A stretch of 64,000 nt of DNA, from NCBI GenBank assembly GCA_050008575.1, contig JBEKMJ010000028.1, positions 17,421 through 81,420 on the forward strand, written 5' to 3'. The stretch's first letter is position 1; every line of letters begins with the position of its first letter. Shown here in pieces: positions 26,536 through 34,011 of the stretch. The notes beneath the pieces were generated by a model. That model saw only the letters and a program-made list of their open reading frames with translations, had not been told where the DNA came from and made no database searches. This DNA is from Bog-159 sp050008575 (lineage in GTDB: Bacteria; Acidobacteriota; Terriglobia; Bryobacterales; Bryobacteraceae). Both the position numbers and the translations under genes were made by a program.

Positions 26536-27227
26536 TGTTTCTCCTCCAGAATTCGCCCGTCCAGGATGTGCAGACAGCGATGCGCAAAAACACGTAGGCG
26601 CTCATCGTGGCTGACGACCACGACGATGCGCTTCTGGGTTTCGGCGATGTGCCGCAGCAGCGCGGCCACCTTCAATCCGCTTTCGGTGTCGAGCGAAGCG
26701 GTCGGCTCGTCGGCCAGTACGATGGGCGGATTGTGCACGATGGCGCGTGCCAGCGCCACACGCTGTTTCTCGCCGCCGCTCAACTCCTTCGGCTTGCGAT
26801 GCAAGCGGCTTTGAAGTCCCAGTTCGGTGAGCACCGCATCGGCGCGCGCGAGCCGCTCCCGCCGGCGGAAGCCCGCCAGTTCGAGCGCCAGCGCGACATT
26901 CTCGCGCGCGGTGAGCGATTCAAAAACCCGAAACGCCTGAAAGACGAACCCGATGCGCCGCCGCCGGATCAGGGTGCGGGCGTCCTCACCCAGCCGCGCG
27001 GCCGCTTCGCCCAGCACGTGCACCTCTCCGGAATCGGGCCGCAGAATGCAGCCGAGCACCGAGAGCAGGCTCGTTTTGCCGCTGCCGGAAGGGCCCATGA
27101 GCAGCGTCAGTTCGCCGGGTGAAAACGCCGCCGTGATGCCGCGCAACACTGCCGCGGCGGCGGGGCCGCTTCCGTAGGATAGATGCACGTTCTCCACGGC
27201 CAGCGCGGATGTATTGCGGTTAGGCAC
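26532..27227 (-). CDS. ABC exporter ATPase (DevA/LolD/MacB type)
   Basis: 231 residues. Walker A MGPSGSGKTSLLSVLG, Q-loop GFVFQAFRVFESLT, signature LSGGEKQRVALARA, Walker B PPIVLADEPTASLD and switch histidine VVSHDERL are all present. The Q-loop and A-loop spacing fit the MacB/LolD/DevA class that energises FtsX-type permeases rather than pore-type exporters. It probably begins with GTG; its start overlaps the permease stop by a few bases and its stop overlaps the next gene's start, so translation is coupled. It should drive the permease encoded directly upstream. Confidence 0.9.
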   Translation of the reverse strand: MPNRNTSALAVENVHLSYGSGPAAAAVLRGITAAFSPGELTLLMGPSGSGKTSLLSVLGCILRPDSGEVHVLGEAAARLGEDARTLIRRRRIGFVFQAFRVFESLTARENVALALELAGFRRRERLARADAVLTELGLQSRLHRKPKELSGGEKQRVALARAIVHNPPIVLADEPTASLDTESGLKVAALLRHIAETQKRIVVVVSHDERLRVFAHRCLHILDGRILEEKQ

Positions 27228-28326
27228 GGAAGACCCTCCCGGGCTCGACGCGGGTAGCGGCGCGCACGCTGATGACCGAGGCGAGGGCGCACATCAGCAG
27301 GGTGGTAGCCGAGACTGCGCCGAACGTCCAACGCGGCACCAGGACCCAAGTCACGATGGACCGGGCCAGGCTGGCCGCGGGATCCACCGCAACGAATCCC
27401 AATAACGCGCCACAAGCGCCGCAGCACAGCGATTGCAGCAGCACCACGCCGCGCACGAATCCGCGCGACGCGCCCATGGCTTTCAACGTGGCGTACTCTT
27501 CGATGTTCTCCATGGTAGTGGCGTAAGTAGTCTGCGATATGATTGCCAGACCGATCAGGAAGCCAAGCAGGGCCGAAAGCGAGAGCGCGCCACCCGCGCC
27601 GGTCTGCACCAGCCAGTAGGTGCGTGCGCGCCAGGAAAACTCTGCGCGGGTCCAGACGTCGTAATTTGGGAAGCGCCTCCGCAGCCGGTCGCGGAGCGGG
27701 ACCAGATCCGCGCCGGGGCTGGCTTTTACCAGCACGAACATGGCTTGTTCCGGAGGAACGCGCAAATAGTCGATGGCGTCCCGATAGCCCGTGAATACGT
27801 AAGGCGAGCCGAGGAACGAAGCGAAGCCCATGGAGATGCCCGAAACGCGTGCGCGATGGCCGTTGATCTCCACGCTGGCCGGCGTCTGGCCGGCCACCAG
27901 CAGCATCGCGTCCGTCCTGTCCACCAACGTACTTTCACGGCGCGCGCCGGAACGCACCTGCGGCACCCGTCCGGCAAAGAGTTCGTCCACTCCCAGCACC
28001 ATGACGGTTTGCCGCACGCCATCGGTTTTTTGAAATACCGCGAAGCCCGAGGCAACCCGTCCGGCATCCGCGACTCCCTCGATGCCGCGGGCGATGTCGC
28101 GGGTTCGGTCCTGCAGGGTAGCGGCAAAGTCGAAGCAAGGCACACCTCGCGGCGCGATCCACAGGTCGGCGCTGCAGGAGTCGATCACGCGCGAGGCGGC
28201 CAGCGTGAAACCGGCCAGCAGGCCGGCCTGGAAGGTCATCAGGAAGACCGCAAAGGCGATGCCGAGCACGTTCACGGTGAAACGCGTGCGGTCGTGAGTG
28301 AGATTGCGCCAGGCAAGTGCGAACAT
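27220..28326 (-). CDS. FtsX-family permease of the exporter (DevC-like)
   Basis: 368 residues with four membrane helices: one near the N-terminus (RFTVNVLGIAFAVFLMTFQA) and three in the C-terminal FtsX domain (about 250-355, GALSLSALLGFLIGLAIISQ). Between them lies a periplasmic domain of about 220 residues (SADLWIAPRGVPCFDFA). The size and the NLxxxxxRFxxxVLGIAFAVFL start match DevC rather than LolC/E or MacB. In cyanobacteria DevBCA exports heterocyst glycolipid, so a lipid substrate is plausible here. Gap to the upstream methyltransferase gene is 93 bp, the only non-overlapping junction in the operon; an internal promoter there cannot be excluded. Confidence 0.85.
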   Translation of the reverse strand: MFALAWRNLTHDRTRFTVNVLGIAFAVFLMTFQAGLLAGFTLAASRVIDSCSADLWIAPRGVPCFDFAATLQDRTRDIARGIEGVADAGRVASGFAVFQKTDGVRQTVMVLGVDELFAGRVPQVRSGARRESTLVDRTDAMLLVAGQTPASVEINGHRARVSGISMGFASFLGSPYVFTGYRDAIDYLRVPPEQAMFVLVKASPGADLVPLRDRLRRRFPNYDVWTRAEFSWRARTYWLVQTGAGGALSLSALLGFLIGLAIISQTTYATTMENIEEYATLKAMGASRGFVRGVVLLQSLCCGACGALLGFVAVDPAASLARSIVTWVLVPRWTFGAVSATTLLMCALASVISVRAATRVEPGRVFRA

Positions 28327-28419
28327 ATGATTTACGTCCGAGTGGATCGGTCCTCCCTGCCTTATATAGCGGCGTTTGACGGCAGAAGGGGAAAGGCCAT
28401 CTGCGCCCCACGTCCCCGC

Positions 28420-29376
28420 TCAGCGGCGGGTCAGTATCAGATAGTGCACGGCCTTCCCAGGGTCGCTCAACGACTGCGTGCTTTCGATCTCACCGGCAGG
28501 AATGTCCGACGCACAACCCTCCAGATCGGCACTGGATCGATAAGTGAGCCACCAGTCCATAAACATCTCCATGTACCCGGCGCCCAGCGCATCGGTAGCG
28601 AAGTTGGCCACGATGAGCCGCCCGCCGGGGGCCACATGCTTCCATAACGCGGCCATGACGCCGGCCGCCACCCGGCCGCTGAGATAATCGAACAACCCAA
28701 GCGTATAAACCAGATCGCAAGCGGAATCGAGGTCATGCGAGCCGCGTAACAACGCGCGCACCGAGGTCTCGGAGCACTTTACGGCGCGGGAATCGTAACT
28801 GCCGCGGACGTGGGCCAAGGACTCCAGGTCCTGGTCCGCGGCCGTCCAGGTGCAAGCGCGGTCTCGCAGCAACGGGTGGACCTGCTCATATTCCCGCAGA
28901 TGCCCGCAGGCGAAGGAGAGCACCTTGATGGGGCGGCCGGCCTCCGCCAGGCTGGTCTCGATTTGAGAGGCAATCCAGTCGCGTCTCCAGCGGACGGCTC
29001 GCGCAGGCGGAGAAGCGCCCGCGGAGTACGCGTGAACGGCCATTCCGAGATCCGTAACGCCGGCGTCGTTGGACCATCCATAACGGCCGTATACATAATC
29101 GAGCATGACCGCGTCGCCGGCGTATCCACGCGGCTTTTGGTAGGCCCGCGCGGTGTACGGGTCCTGCATGAGCAGCTCAAATAGAGGGTGCTCCCGCGCA
29201 TGCGCCACCAGCCGATGCCATTCACCACCGGAACTGCATGCCCTGATGCGGTCGAGCGCCACCATCAGCGCCTGGATGGGAGACGGCGCTGGCGTGTCCA
29301 GCAGTTGGGCACGGCACATTTCGAGACCCGCGGCCAGTGTGCTTTCGTGGCCTGCGTCAAGCGTAATCGTAGTCAT
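28420..29376 (-). CDS. Class I SAM-dependent methyltransferase resembling PhcB-type fatty-acid methyl ester synthases
   Basis: 318 residues. An N-terminal helical part has FELLMQDPYTARAYQKPRGY followed by AGDAVMLDYVYGR. The Rossmann methyltransferase core contains KVLSFACGHLREYEQ (motif I, here SFACG in place of LGxG), TAADQDLESLAHVR (acidic motif II), DLVYTLGLFDYLSG and PGGRLIVANFATD. From memory of the family, the KPRGYAGD segment before the core is characteristic of proteins named for 3-hydroxypalmitic acid methyl ester synthesis (Ralstonia PhcB relatives). That would make a fatty acid carboxylate the likely acceptor, which is an inference. The start overlaps the desaturase stop by 4 bp (ATGA). 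Next genes encode a Dev-like exporter. Confidence 0.75.
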   Translation of the reverse strand: MTTITLDAGHESTLAAGLEMCRAQLLDTPAPSPIQALMVALDRIRACSSGGEWHRLVAHAREHPLFELLMQDPYTARAYQKPRGYAGDAVMLDYVYGRYGWSNDAGVTDLGMAVHAYSAGASPPARAVRWRRDWIASQIETSLAEAGRPIKVLSFACGHLREYEQVHPLLRDRACTWTAADQDLESLAHVRGSYDSRAVKCSETSVRALLRGSHDLDSACDLVYTLGLFDYLSGRVAAGVMAALWKHVAPGGRLIVANFATDALGAGYMEMFMDWWLTYRSSADLEGCASDIPAGEIESTQSLSDPGKAVHYLILTRR

Positions 29377-30452
29377 TGTTCCTCCTTACCGGCGAGCATT
29401 CTGAACGAAACCCAAGCGTTTTTTTCGAAATCGAAGAGCTGACAGGTCCGGAACGTCTCTTGAATGTCCGCGAACGTCAGCCGCCTCTCGACAATATTCG
29501 AGGCAAACCTGCCCTTCAGGGCTTCCATGGCCGCTTCCAGGCGATACAAGGGAATATTGATATCGAGATGGTGCGGCAGATGGCAGTAAATGTGATGCAG
29601 ACCGACCGATAGTATCGACGGAGGGCACAGGTTGGGCGTTAACCGGAACTGCGATTCAAAGAACTCCCACTGTTTGCGATCCGCGAACCAGACCGCATCC
29701 GGTCCGGTGTGGTGGAGATAAATGGTGATGCCCATGATCCAGCTAAACAACACCGTGGGCGCGAGAATCGCCCAAAACAGGGCAGCCGCCGCTGGCACCC
29801 CGGCGGCACGGCCGATAGAAACCGCCGCAGCCCAGCCAATCAGGAACGCCAGAACCAGGCGGCGGTCGCGTTGATGGGCTGACCGGTACAGGCTTGGAAA
29901 TCTTCGGCGATCCGGCGCGATCAGTTTGTTCAGCCAAAGTTCCCGTATCCAGTAAAGGGCAACCCCCGGAAGCGTGCGGCAGAGCCGGTAAAAGAGCCGT
30001 TCGGACGGCGGCAACGCGAGGTACTCGCCAGCGGAAAGAGGTTGCCATGTAAAATCGCGGCTGCGCAGGCCGGTGTAACCGTGATGCAGCGTGTTGTGCC
30101 CCACCGCCCAAGGGCTGTAAGGGACCAGGGCTGGCAGCATGGTCAATTGTCCAAAGACGGCGTTGACTTTCGATCGGCTAAAGAACGAACCATGGCAGCA
30201 ATCGTGGCCGATGATAAACAGGCGGGTGATAAATAGCGCAATGGGCAAAGAAAGCAAAGGAGCCGTCCAACGGTTTGCATACCGGATTAGAAAACCCGTG
30301 GACACCAGAAATCCGGCCAGATCGAAGCTGAGCAACAGGCTTGCCACGAGATCGTTGGCATGGCGAAATGGGGCGAGCAATTCAATGACTTGCTGTTTTT
30401 TCGAAGCTTGTTCGCGTTCCCGGATCTCGTAACATGGGTCAATTGCGTTCAT
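29373..30452 (-). CDS. Membrane fatty acid desaturase, first gene of lipid-export operon
   Basis: 359 residues with all three histidine boxes of the membrane di-iron desaturase family: HDCCHGS (about 103), HNTLHHGY (about 138) and HHIYCHLPHHLD (about 288). About four helices surround them. It resembles omega-6/acyl-lipid or carotene-type desaturases (FA_desaturase family) rather than the acyl-CoA delta-9 type encoded at 54401. It should introduce a double bond into an acyl chain using oxygen. ATG 30452 is preceded by GAGG. Directly followed, with 4-bp overlap, by the methyltransferase gene. Regiochemistry cannot be read from the sequence. Confidence 0.88.
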   Translation of the reverse strand: MNAIDPCYEIREREQASKKQQVIELLAPFRHANDLVASLLLSFDLAGFLVSTGFLIRYANRWTAPLLSLPIALFITRLFIIGHDCCHGSFFSRSKVNAVFGQLTMLPALVPYSPWAVGHNTLHHGYTGLRSRDFTWQPLSAGEYLALPPSERLFYRLCRTLPGVALYWIRELWLNKLIAPDRRRFPSLYRSAHQRDRRLVLAFLIGWAAAVSIGRAAGVPAAAALFWAILAPTVLFSWIMGITIYLHHTGPDAVWFADRKQWEFFESQFRLTPNLCPPSILSVGLHHIYCHLPHHLDINIPLYRLEAAMEALKGRFASNIVERRLTFADIQETFRTCQLFDFEKNAWVSFRMLAGKEEQ

Positions 30453-30484
30453 GGAGATACCTCGCTTACCCTGCTGTTACTTAA

Positions 30485-30497
30485 AGCGAAATTCGCT
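30485..30497. promoter_or_regulatory. Possible operator upstream of the desaturase operon
   Basis: The palindrome AGCGAA-A-TTCGCT lies 33 bp before the desaturase start on the minus strand. Its position fits a repressor or activator site. No regulator gene is adjacent and only one copy is seen, so support is limited. Confidence 0.3.
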
Positions 30498-30590
30498 GGA
30501 AAAAGGGGAAGACTTGGCGCAATAGGCCTCGGGGCGGGACTCCAGCGCGGACGGCCGGGGCCGTCACCAAGGGCAGAAACCCAAAGCTTT

Positions 30591-30743
30591 GGGGGGCGGG
30601 ATTTATCCCGCGCGGGGCTTCACCCCACGGCGGCGGCGCCTTCAACAGCTCGCAGTGGGTTTTCTACCGTGCGGCTGACGCCCGCGTCAGCCTGTGAAGA
30701 GCGGGTCCTGGAGGACCCGCGCAGGACTAGAGTCCTGCCCCAC
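30591..30743. repeat. Palindromic-module block G (divergent junction)
   Basis: Words: GGGGGGCGGGATTTATCCCGC, GCGGGGCTTCACCCC, GCGGGTCCTGGAGGACCCGC, GCAGGACTAGAGTCCTGC and the closing GCCCCAC. The gap 30453-30789 otherwise contains only the candidate operator at 30485 and a worn ACGGCCGGGGCCGT palindrome at 30551. Confidence 0.8.
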
Positions 30744-30789
30744 ATCGCTTTGGCCGTTTACAATGGGTACTGGCGCGAAAGAACCAACC

Positions 30790-32268
30790 ATGACCGCATC
30801 CGAAGAAATCAAACCACAACTGCACCCCGGCAAGCTGTTCATCGATGGCCGGCAGGAAGACGCCGCGCAAGGCGGCGCGATCGACGTAGTCAACCCCGCG
30901 ACCGGAGAGCTGCTGACCACTGTTCCGGACGGCCAGGGCTGCGACGTGGACCGCGCCGTGGCCGCCGCGCGCGCCAGTTTCGAGCGTAAGAGCTGGCGCG
31001 GCATGGACCCGTCCAAGAAGGAAAAGATCTTGTGGGACATTTCCGAAATCCTGCTGAAGCACCGCGCCGAGCTGGCCCTGCTCGAATCCATGGAGAACGG
31101 CAAAACCGTGCGCGAAGCGGGCGGTGCGGATGTCGATCCGGCCATCGACGCGTTTCGCTATTACGCCGGCTGGGTGCGCAAGCTCTATGGCGAAACCATC
31201 CCGGTGGACGGCCCCTTTTTGAACTACACGCTGCGCGAGCCGGTGGGCGTGGTGGGCGGCATCGTGCCGTGGAATTATCCGCTGCAGATCGCCGCCTGGA
31301 AAGTGGCTCCCGCTCTGGCCTGCGGCTGCTCCGTGGTGCTGAAGCCTTCGGAATGGACCCCGCTCACCGCGCTGAAGCTGGCCGAGTATTGCCAGGAGGC
31401 GGGCCTGCCCGATGGCGTGCTGAACGTGGTCACCGGCTACGGCCAGACGGCGGGCGAAGCGCTGGCGCTGCATATGGACGTGGACAAGCTCAGCTTCACA
31501 GGCAGCATTCGCACCGCGCGGCGGCTGCTGCAAGCGTCGGGCGAATCCAACCTGAAGCGGCTCAGCCTGGAATTGGGCGGCAAGTCGCCGAACATCATCT
31601 TCCCGGATTGCGACATGGAGGCGGCGCTCAAGTCGGCATTCTGGGGCATTTTCGCCAACAAGGGCGAGATCTGCAGCGCGGCATCGCGGCTGCTGGTGCA
31701 TGCAGATATCCACGACCGGTTCGTCGGCGAGTTGGTGACGCGCGCCAAGAAGCTAAAGGTTGGCGATCCGCTGGATAAGAGCACGCAGATGGGATCTCAA
31801 GTTTCGGGGCGGCAGATGGAGCGCATTCTGGATTACATCCAGGCCGGCAAGGACGAAGGCGCCAAGCTCGAGTGCGGCGGCGAACGCGACATCGAAGGCG
31901 CCAAGGCCAAAGGCTTTTTCGTCAAGCCCACGATATTTTCCGAAGTGAAGCGGGATATGAAAATCGCGCAGGAGGAGATTTTCGGGCCGGTGTTGTGCGC
32001 GCTGAAATTCCGCGACGCAGATGAAGCCGTGGAGATCGCCAACTGTACCATCTACGGTCTGGTATCCGCGGTATGGACGCGCGACATTAAACTGGCCCAC
32101 CGCATGGCTGCGGATATCAAGGCCGGCTCGGTGTGGATCAACACCTACAACGGGTTCGACACTGCGTCGCCGTTTGGCGGCTATAAGCAGAGCGGCTTCG
32201 GGCGCGACCTGGGTTCCTACGCGCTGGAGCAGTACACCAATATCAAGTCCGTGTGGGTGGCGCTGTGA
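30790..32268 (+). CDS. NAD(P)-dependent aldehyde dehydrogenase (PuuC/betaine-aldehyde type)
   Basis: 492 residues, the usual ALDH length. Coenzyme-binding IVPWNYPLQIAAWKVAPALA and SFTGSIRTARRLL, general-base Glu in LSLELGGKSPNIIF (about 255) and catalytic Cys in NKGEICSAASRLLVH (about 288) are present. The C-terminal FGGYKQSGFGRDLGSYALEQ is typical of class-1/aminoaldehyde enzymes. The next gene is glutamine-synthetase-like and its ATG overlaps this stop (TGATG). That pairing recalls the gamma-glutamyl-putrescine pathway (PuuA and PuuC), suggesting oxidation of an aminoaldehyde; no PuuB or PuuD gene is present, so the substrate is open. ATG 30790 is the family-typical start; a longer frame runs back into repeat block G. 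Confidence 0.88.
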   Translation: MTASEEIKPQLHPGKLFIDGRQEDAAQGGAIDVVNPATGELLTTVPDGQGCDVDRAVAAARASFERKSWRGMDPSKKEKILWDISEILLKHRAELALLESMENGKTVREAGGADVDPAIDAFRYYAGWVRKLYGETIPVDGPFLNYTLREPVGVVGGIVPWNYPLQIAAWKVAPALACGCSVVLKPSEWTPLTALKLAEYCQEAGLPDGVLNVVTGYGQTAGEALALHMDVDKLSFTGSIRTARRLLQASGESNLKRLSLELGGKSPNIIFPDCDMEAALKSAFWGIFANKGEICSAASRLLVHADIHDRFVGELVTRAKKLKVGDPLDKSTQMGSQVSGRQMERILDYIQAGKDEGAKLECGGERDIEGAKAKGFFVKPTIFSEVKRDMKIAQEEIFGPVLCALKFRDADEAVEIANCTIYGLVSAVWTRDIKLAHRMAADIKAGSVWINTYNGFDTASPFGGYKQSGFGRDLGSYALEQYTNIKSVWVAL

Positions 32269-33617
32269 TGGACCGCGAGTCGATCAAGCGGCGGTTCGAG
32301 GACAATCACATCCGGCGCATCAAGCTGGGTGCGTTCGATACCGACGCCACGCTGCGCGGGAAATACATCAGCGTGGAAAAGTTCTGGTCCGCGGCCGAGT
32401 CCGGGCTGGGTTTTTGCGATGTGATCTTCGGCTGGGACATCGGCGACGTGCTGTACGACAATGTGAAGTTCACGGGCTGGCACACGGGTTATCCGGACGC
32501 GCATTGCCGCATCGACCTGGCCAGCTACCGTTTGGTGCCGTGGGAGCCGGGCACAGCATTCTTCCTGCTGGATTTCTGCGACGCCGAGGGGCGCCCGCTG
32601 GGCATCGCGCCGCGGCAGGTGTTTCAACGGGTGCTCGACCGCGCGGCCGAGCGCGGATACACGGCGCATTTTTCGGCGGAGTACGAATTCTTCATTTTTC
32701 GCGAAACGGCGCAGAGCTTGCGCGATAAACATTTCACCGCGCTGACCCCGTTGACCCCCGGCATGTTCGGGTATAGCGTGCTGCGGGCCTCGGCCAATGC
32801 GGAGTTGGTGCTGGAGATCATGGAAGCCCTGGCGGCTTTCGACGTGCCGTTGGAAGGATTCCACACGGAAACGGGGCCGGGCGTTTACGAGGCGGCCATC
32901 GCGGTCGAGCCGGGCATGGCGGCCGCCGATCGCGCGGCGTTATTCAAGGTTGCGGTGAAGGAGATCGCGGCACGGCACAACCTGACGCCCACTTTTATGG
33001 CTAAATGGAACGCCAACCTGCCGGGTTCGAGCGGGCATCTGCATCAGAGCCTCACCCGCGCTGGGAACAGCGACAACCTGTTTTCAGGCGAGGCGGCGGA
33101 TGGCGGCATGTCGGCGCTCATGCGGCAGTATATTGCCGGGCAAGTGGCGAATATGCCGGAATTGGCGGCGGTTTTTTGCCCCACCATCAATTCCTATAAG
33201 CGCACTGTGCCGGGCGCCTGGGCGCCGGTAAATGCCACCTGGGGTGTGGATAATCGCACCACCGCGGTACGCGCGATCCCCGGCCGCAAGAAAGCCACGC
33301 GCGTGGAACTGCGTGTTACAGGCGCGGACATCAACCCATACCTGGCGATGGCGGCGTCGCTCGCGGCGGGTTTGGACGGAATCGAACGCAAGCTGGAACC
33401 GCCGCCGCCTACCGTGAATGCCTACGCCGGGGACGCCCCGGCACTGCCGCGCACGCTAGCCGCGGCTACGCAGCTATTCCGCCAGAGCCGCGTGGCGCGC
33501 GAGTGGCTGGGCGACGAGTTCGTGGATCACTACGCCAGCACGCGCGAATGGGAAGTGCGGCAATACGAAAAGGCGGTGACGGACTGGGAGTTGGCGCGCT
33601 ATTTCGAGTCGGTTTGA
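32268..33617 (+). CDS. Glutamine-synthetase-like ligase (type I fold)
   Basis: 449 residues. Beta-grasp N-terminus (about 1-110), then the catalytic barrel with AHFSAEYEFFIF (metal Glu), GFHTETGPGVYEAAI, GSSGHLHQSL (His near ATP), NSYKRTVPGAWAPVNATWG, NRTTAVRAIP and the metal-binding ELRVTGADINPYLAMAASLA. The tail EWEVRQYEKAVTDWELARYF is usual for the group. It lacks an obvious adenylylation-site tyrosine motif and belongs to the divergent GlnA-like/PuuA/FluG group, which ligates glutamate to amines. Translationally coupled to the aldehyde dehydrogenase. Primary ammonia assimilation is less likely than polyamine or amine metabolism (inference). Confidence 0.85.
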   Translation: MDRESIKRRFEDNHIRRIKLGAFDTDATLRGKYISVEKFWSAAESGLGFCDVIFGWDIGDVLYDNVKFTGWHTGYPDAHCRIDLASYRLVPWEPGTAFFLLDFCDAEGRPLGIAPRQVFQRVLDRAAERGYTAHFSAEYEFFIFRETAQSLRDKHFTALTPLTPGMFGYSVLRASANAELVLEIMEALAAFDVPLEGFHTETGPGVYEAAIAVEPGMAAADRAALFKVAVKEIAARHNLTPTFMAKWNANLPGSSGHLHQSLTRAGNSDNLFSGEAADGGMSALMRQYIAGQVANMPELAAVFCPTINSYKRTVPGAWAPVNATWGVDNRTTAVRAIPGRKKATRVELRVTGADINPYLAMAASLAAGLDGIERKLEPPPPTVNAYAGDAPALPRTLAAATQLFRQSRVAREWLGDEFVDHYASTREWEVRQYEKAVTDWELARYFESV

Positions 33618-33651
33618 CGGGAGGCGTGTGTCAGATTTGTACAGGCGTGTC

Positions 33652-33738
33652 TCAGCGGCCGACCGAAGGCGGGCTGGAAATCATCGACAAGAGTAAGCTA
33701 AGTAGCACCAAAACAGCGAGTCCGCCGGCGATCCACAT
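33652..33738 (-). CDS. Possible 28-residue single-helix membrane peptide
   Basis: A short minus-strand frame reads MWIAGGLAVLVLLSLLLSMI followed by SSPPSVGR and a stop. It would be one transmembrane helix with a short polar tail. No convincing RBS is seen, the coding potential of such a short frame cannot be judged alone, and the surrounding 33618-33795 shows no other gene. Reported as a low-confidence candidate. Confidence 0.2.
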   Translation of the reverse strand: MWIAGGLAVLVLLSLLLSMISSPPSVGR

Positions 33739-33795
33739 ACAGTCCTTGTTCGTCCCTGCATAGGCATAGTGCAATTTTGGGACCGAACGTTACAC

Positions 33796-34009
33796 GGAGG
33801 GCGGGCAATTCTGCCCGCAGCCGGTTTTCAGCCGGCCAAGGCGGGGCTAAAGCCCCGCGCGGGATAAATCCCGCCCCCCACAGGCTCTCCGGAAGCCCAC
33901 TCGCCAACCTGTCGATTCGCGAGGTGCGGGGCTCGAGCCCCGCGCGGGATAAATCCCGCCCCCCACAGGCTGAAGCCTATGCCACCAAGGCCAAGATTGG
34001 CCGCCCTCG
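33796..34009. repeat. Palindromic-module block H (convergent junction)
   Basis: Left boundary GGAGGGCGGG, then GGCGGGCAATTCTGCCCGC, GCCGGTTTTCAGCCGGC and GCGGGGCTAAAGCCCCGC. CGCGGGATAAATCCCGC occurs twice, along with CGGGGCTCGAGCCCCG and ACAGGCTGAAGCCTATG. It ends with CCAAGATTGGCCGCCCTC next to the MsbA-like stop codon. Confidence 0.85.
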
Positions 34010-34011
34010 GC

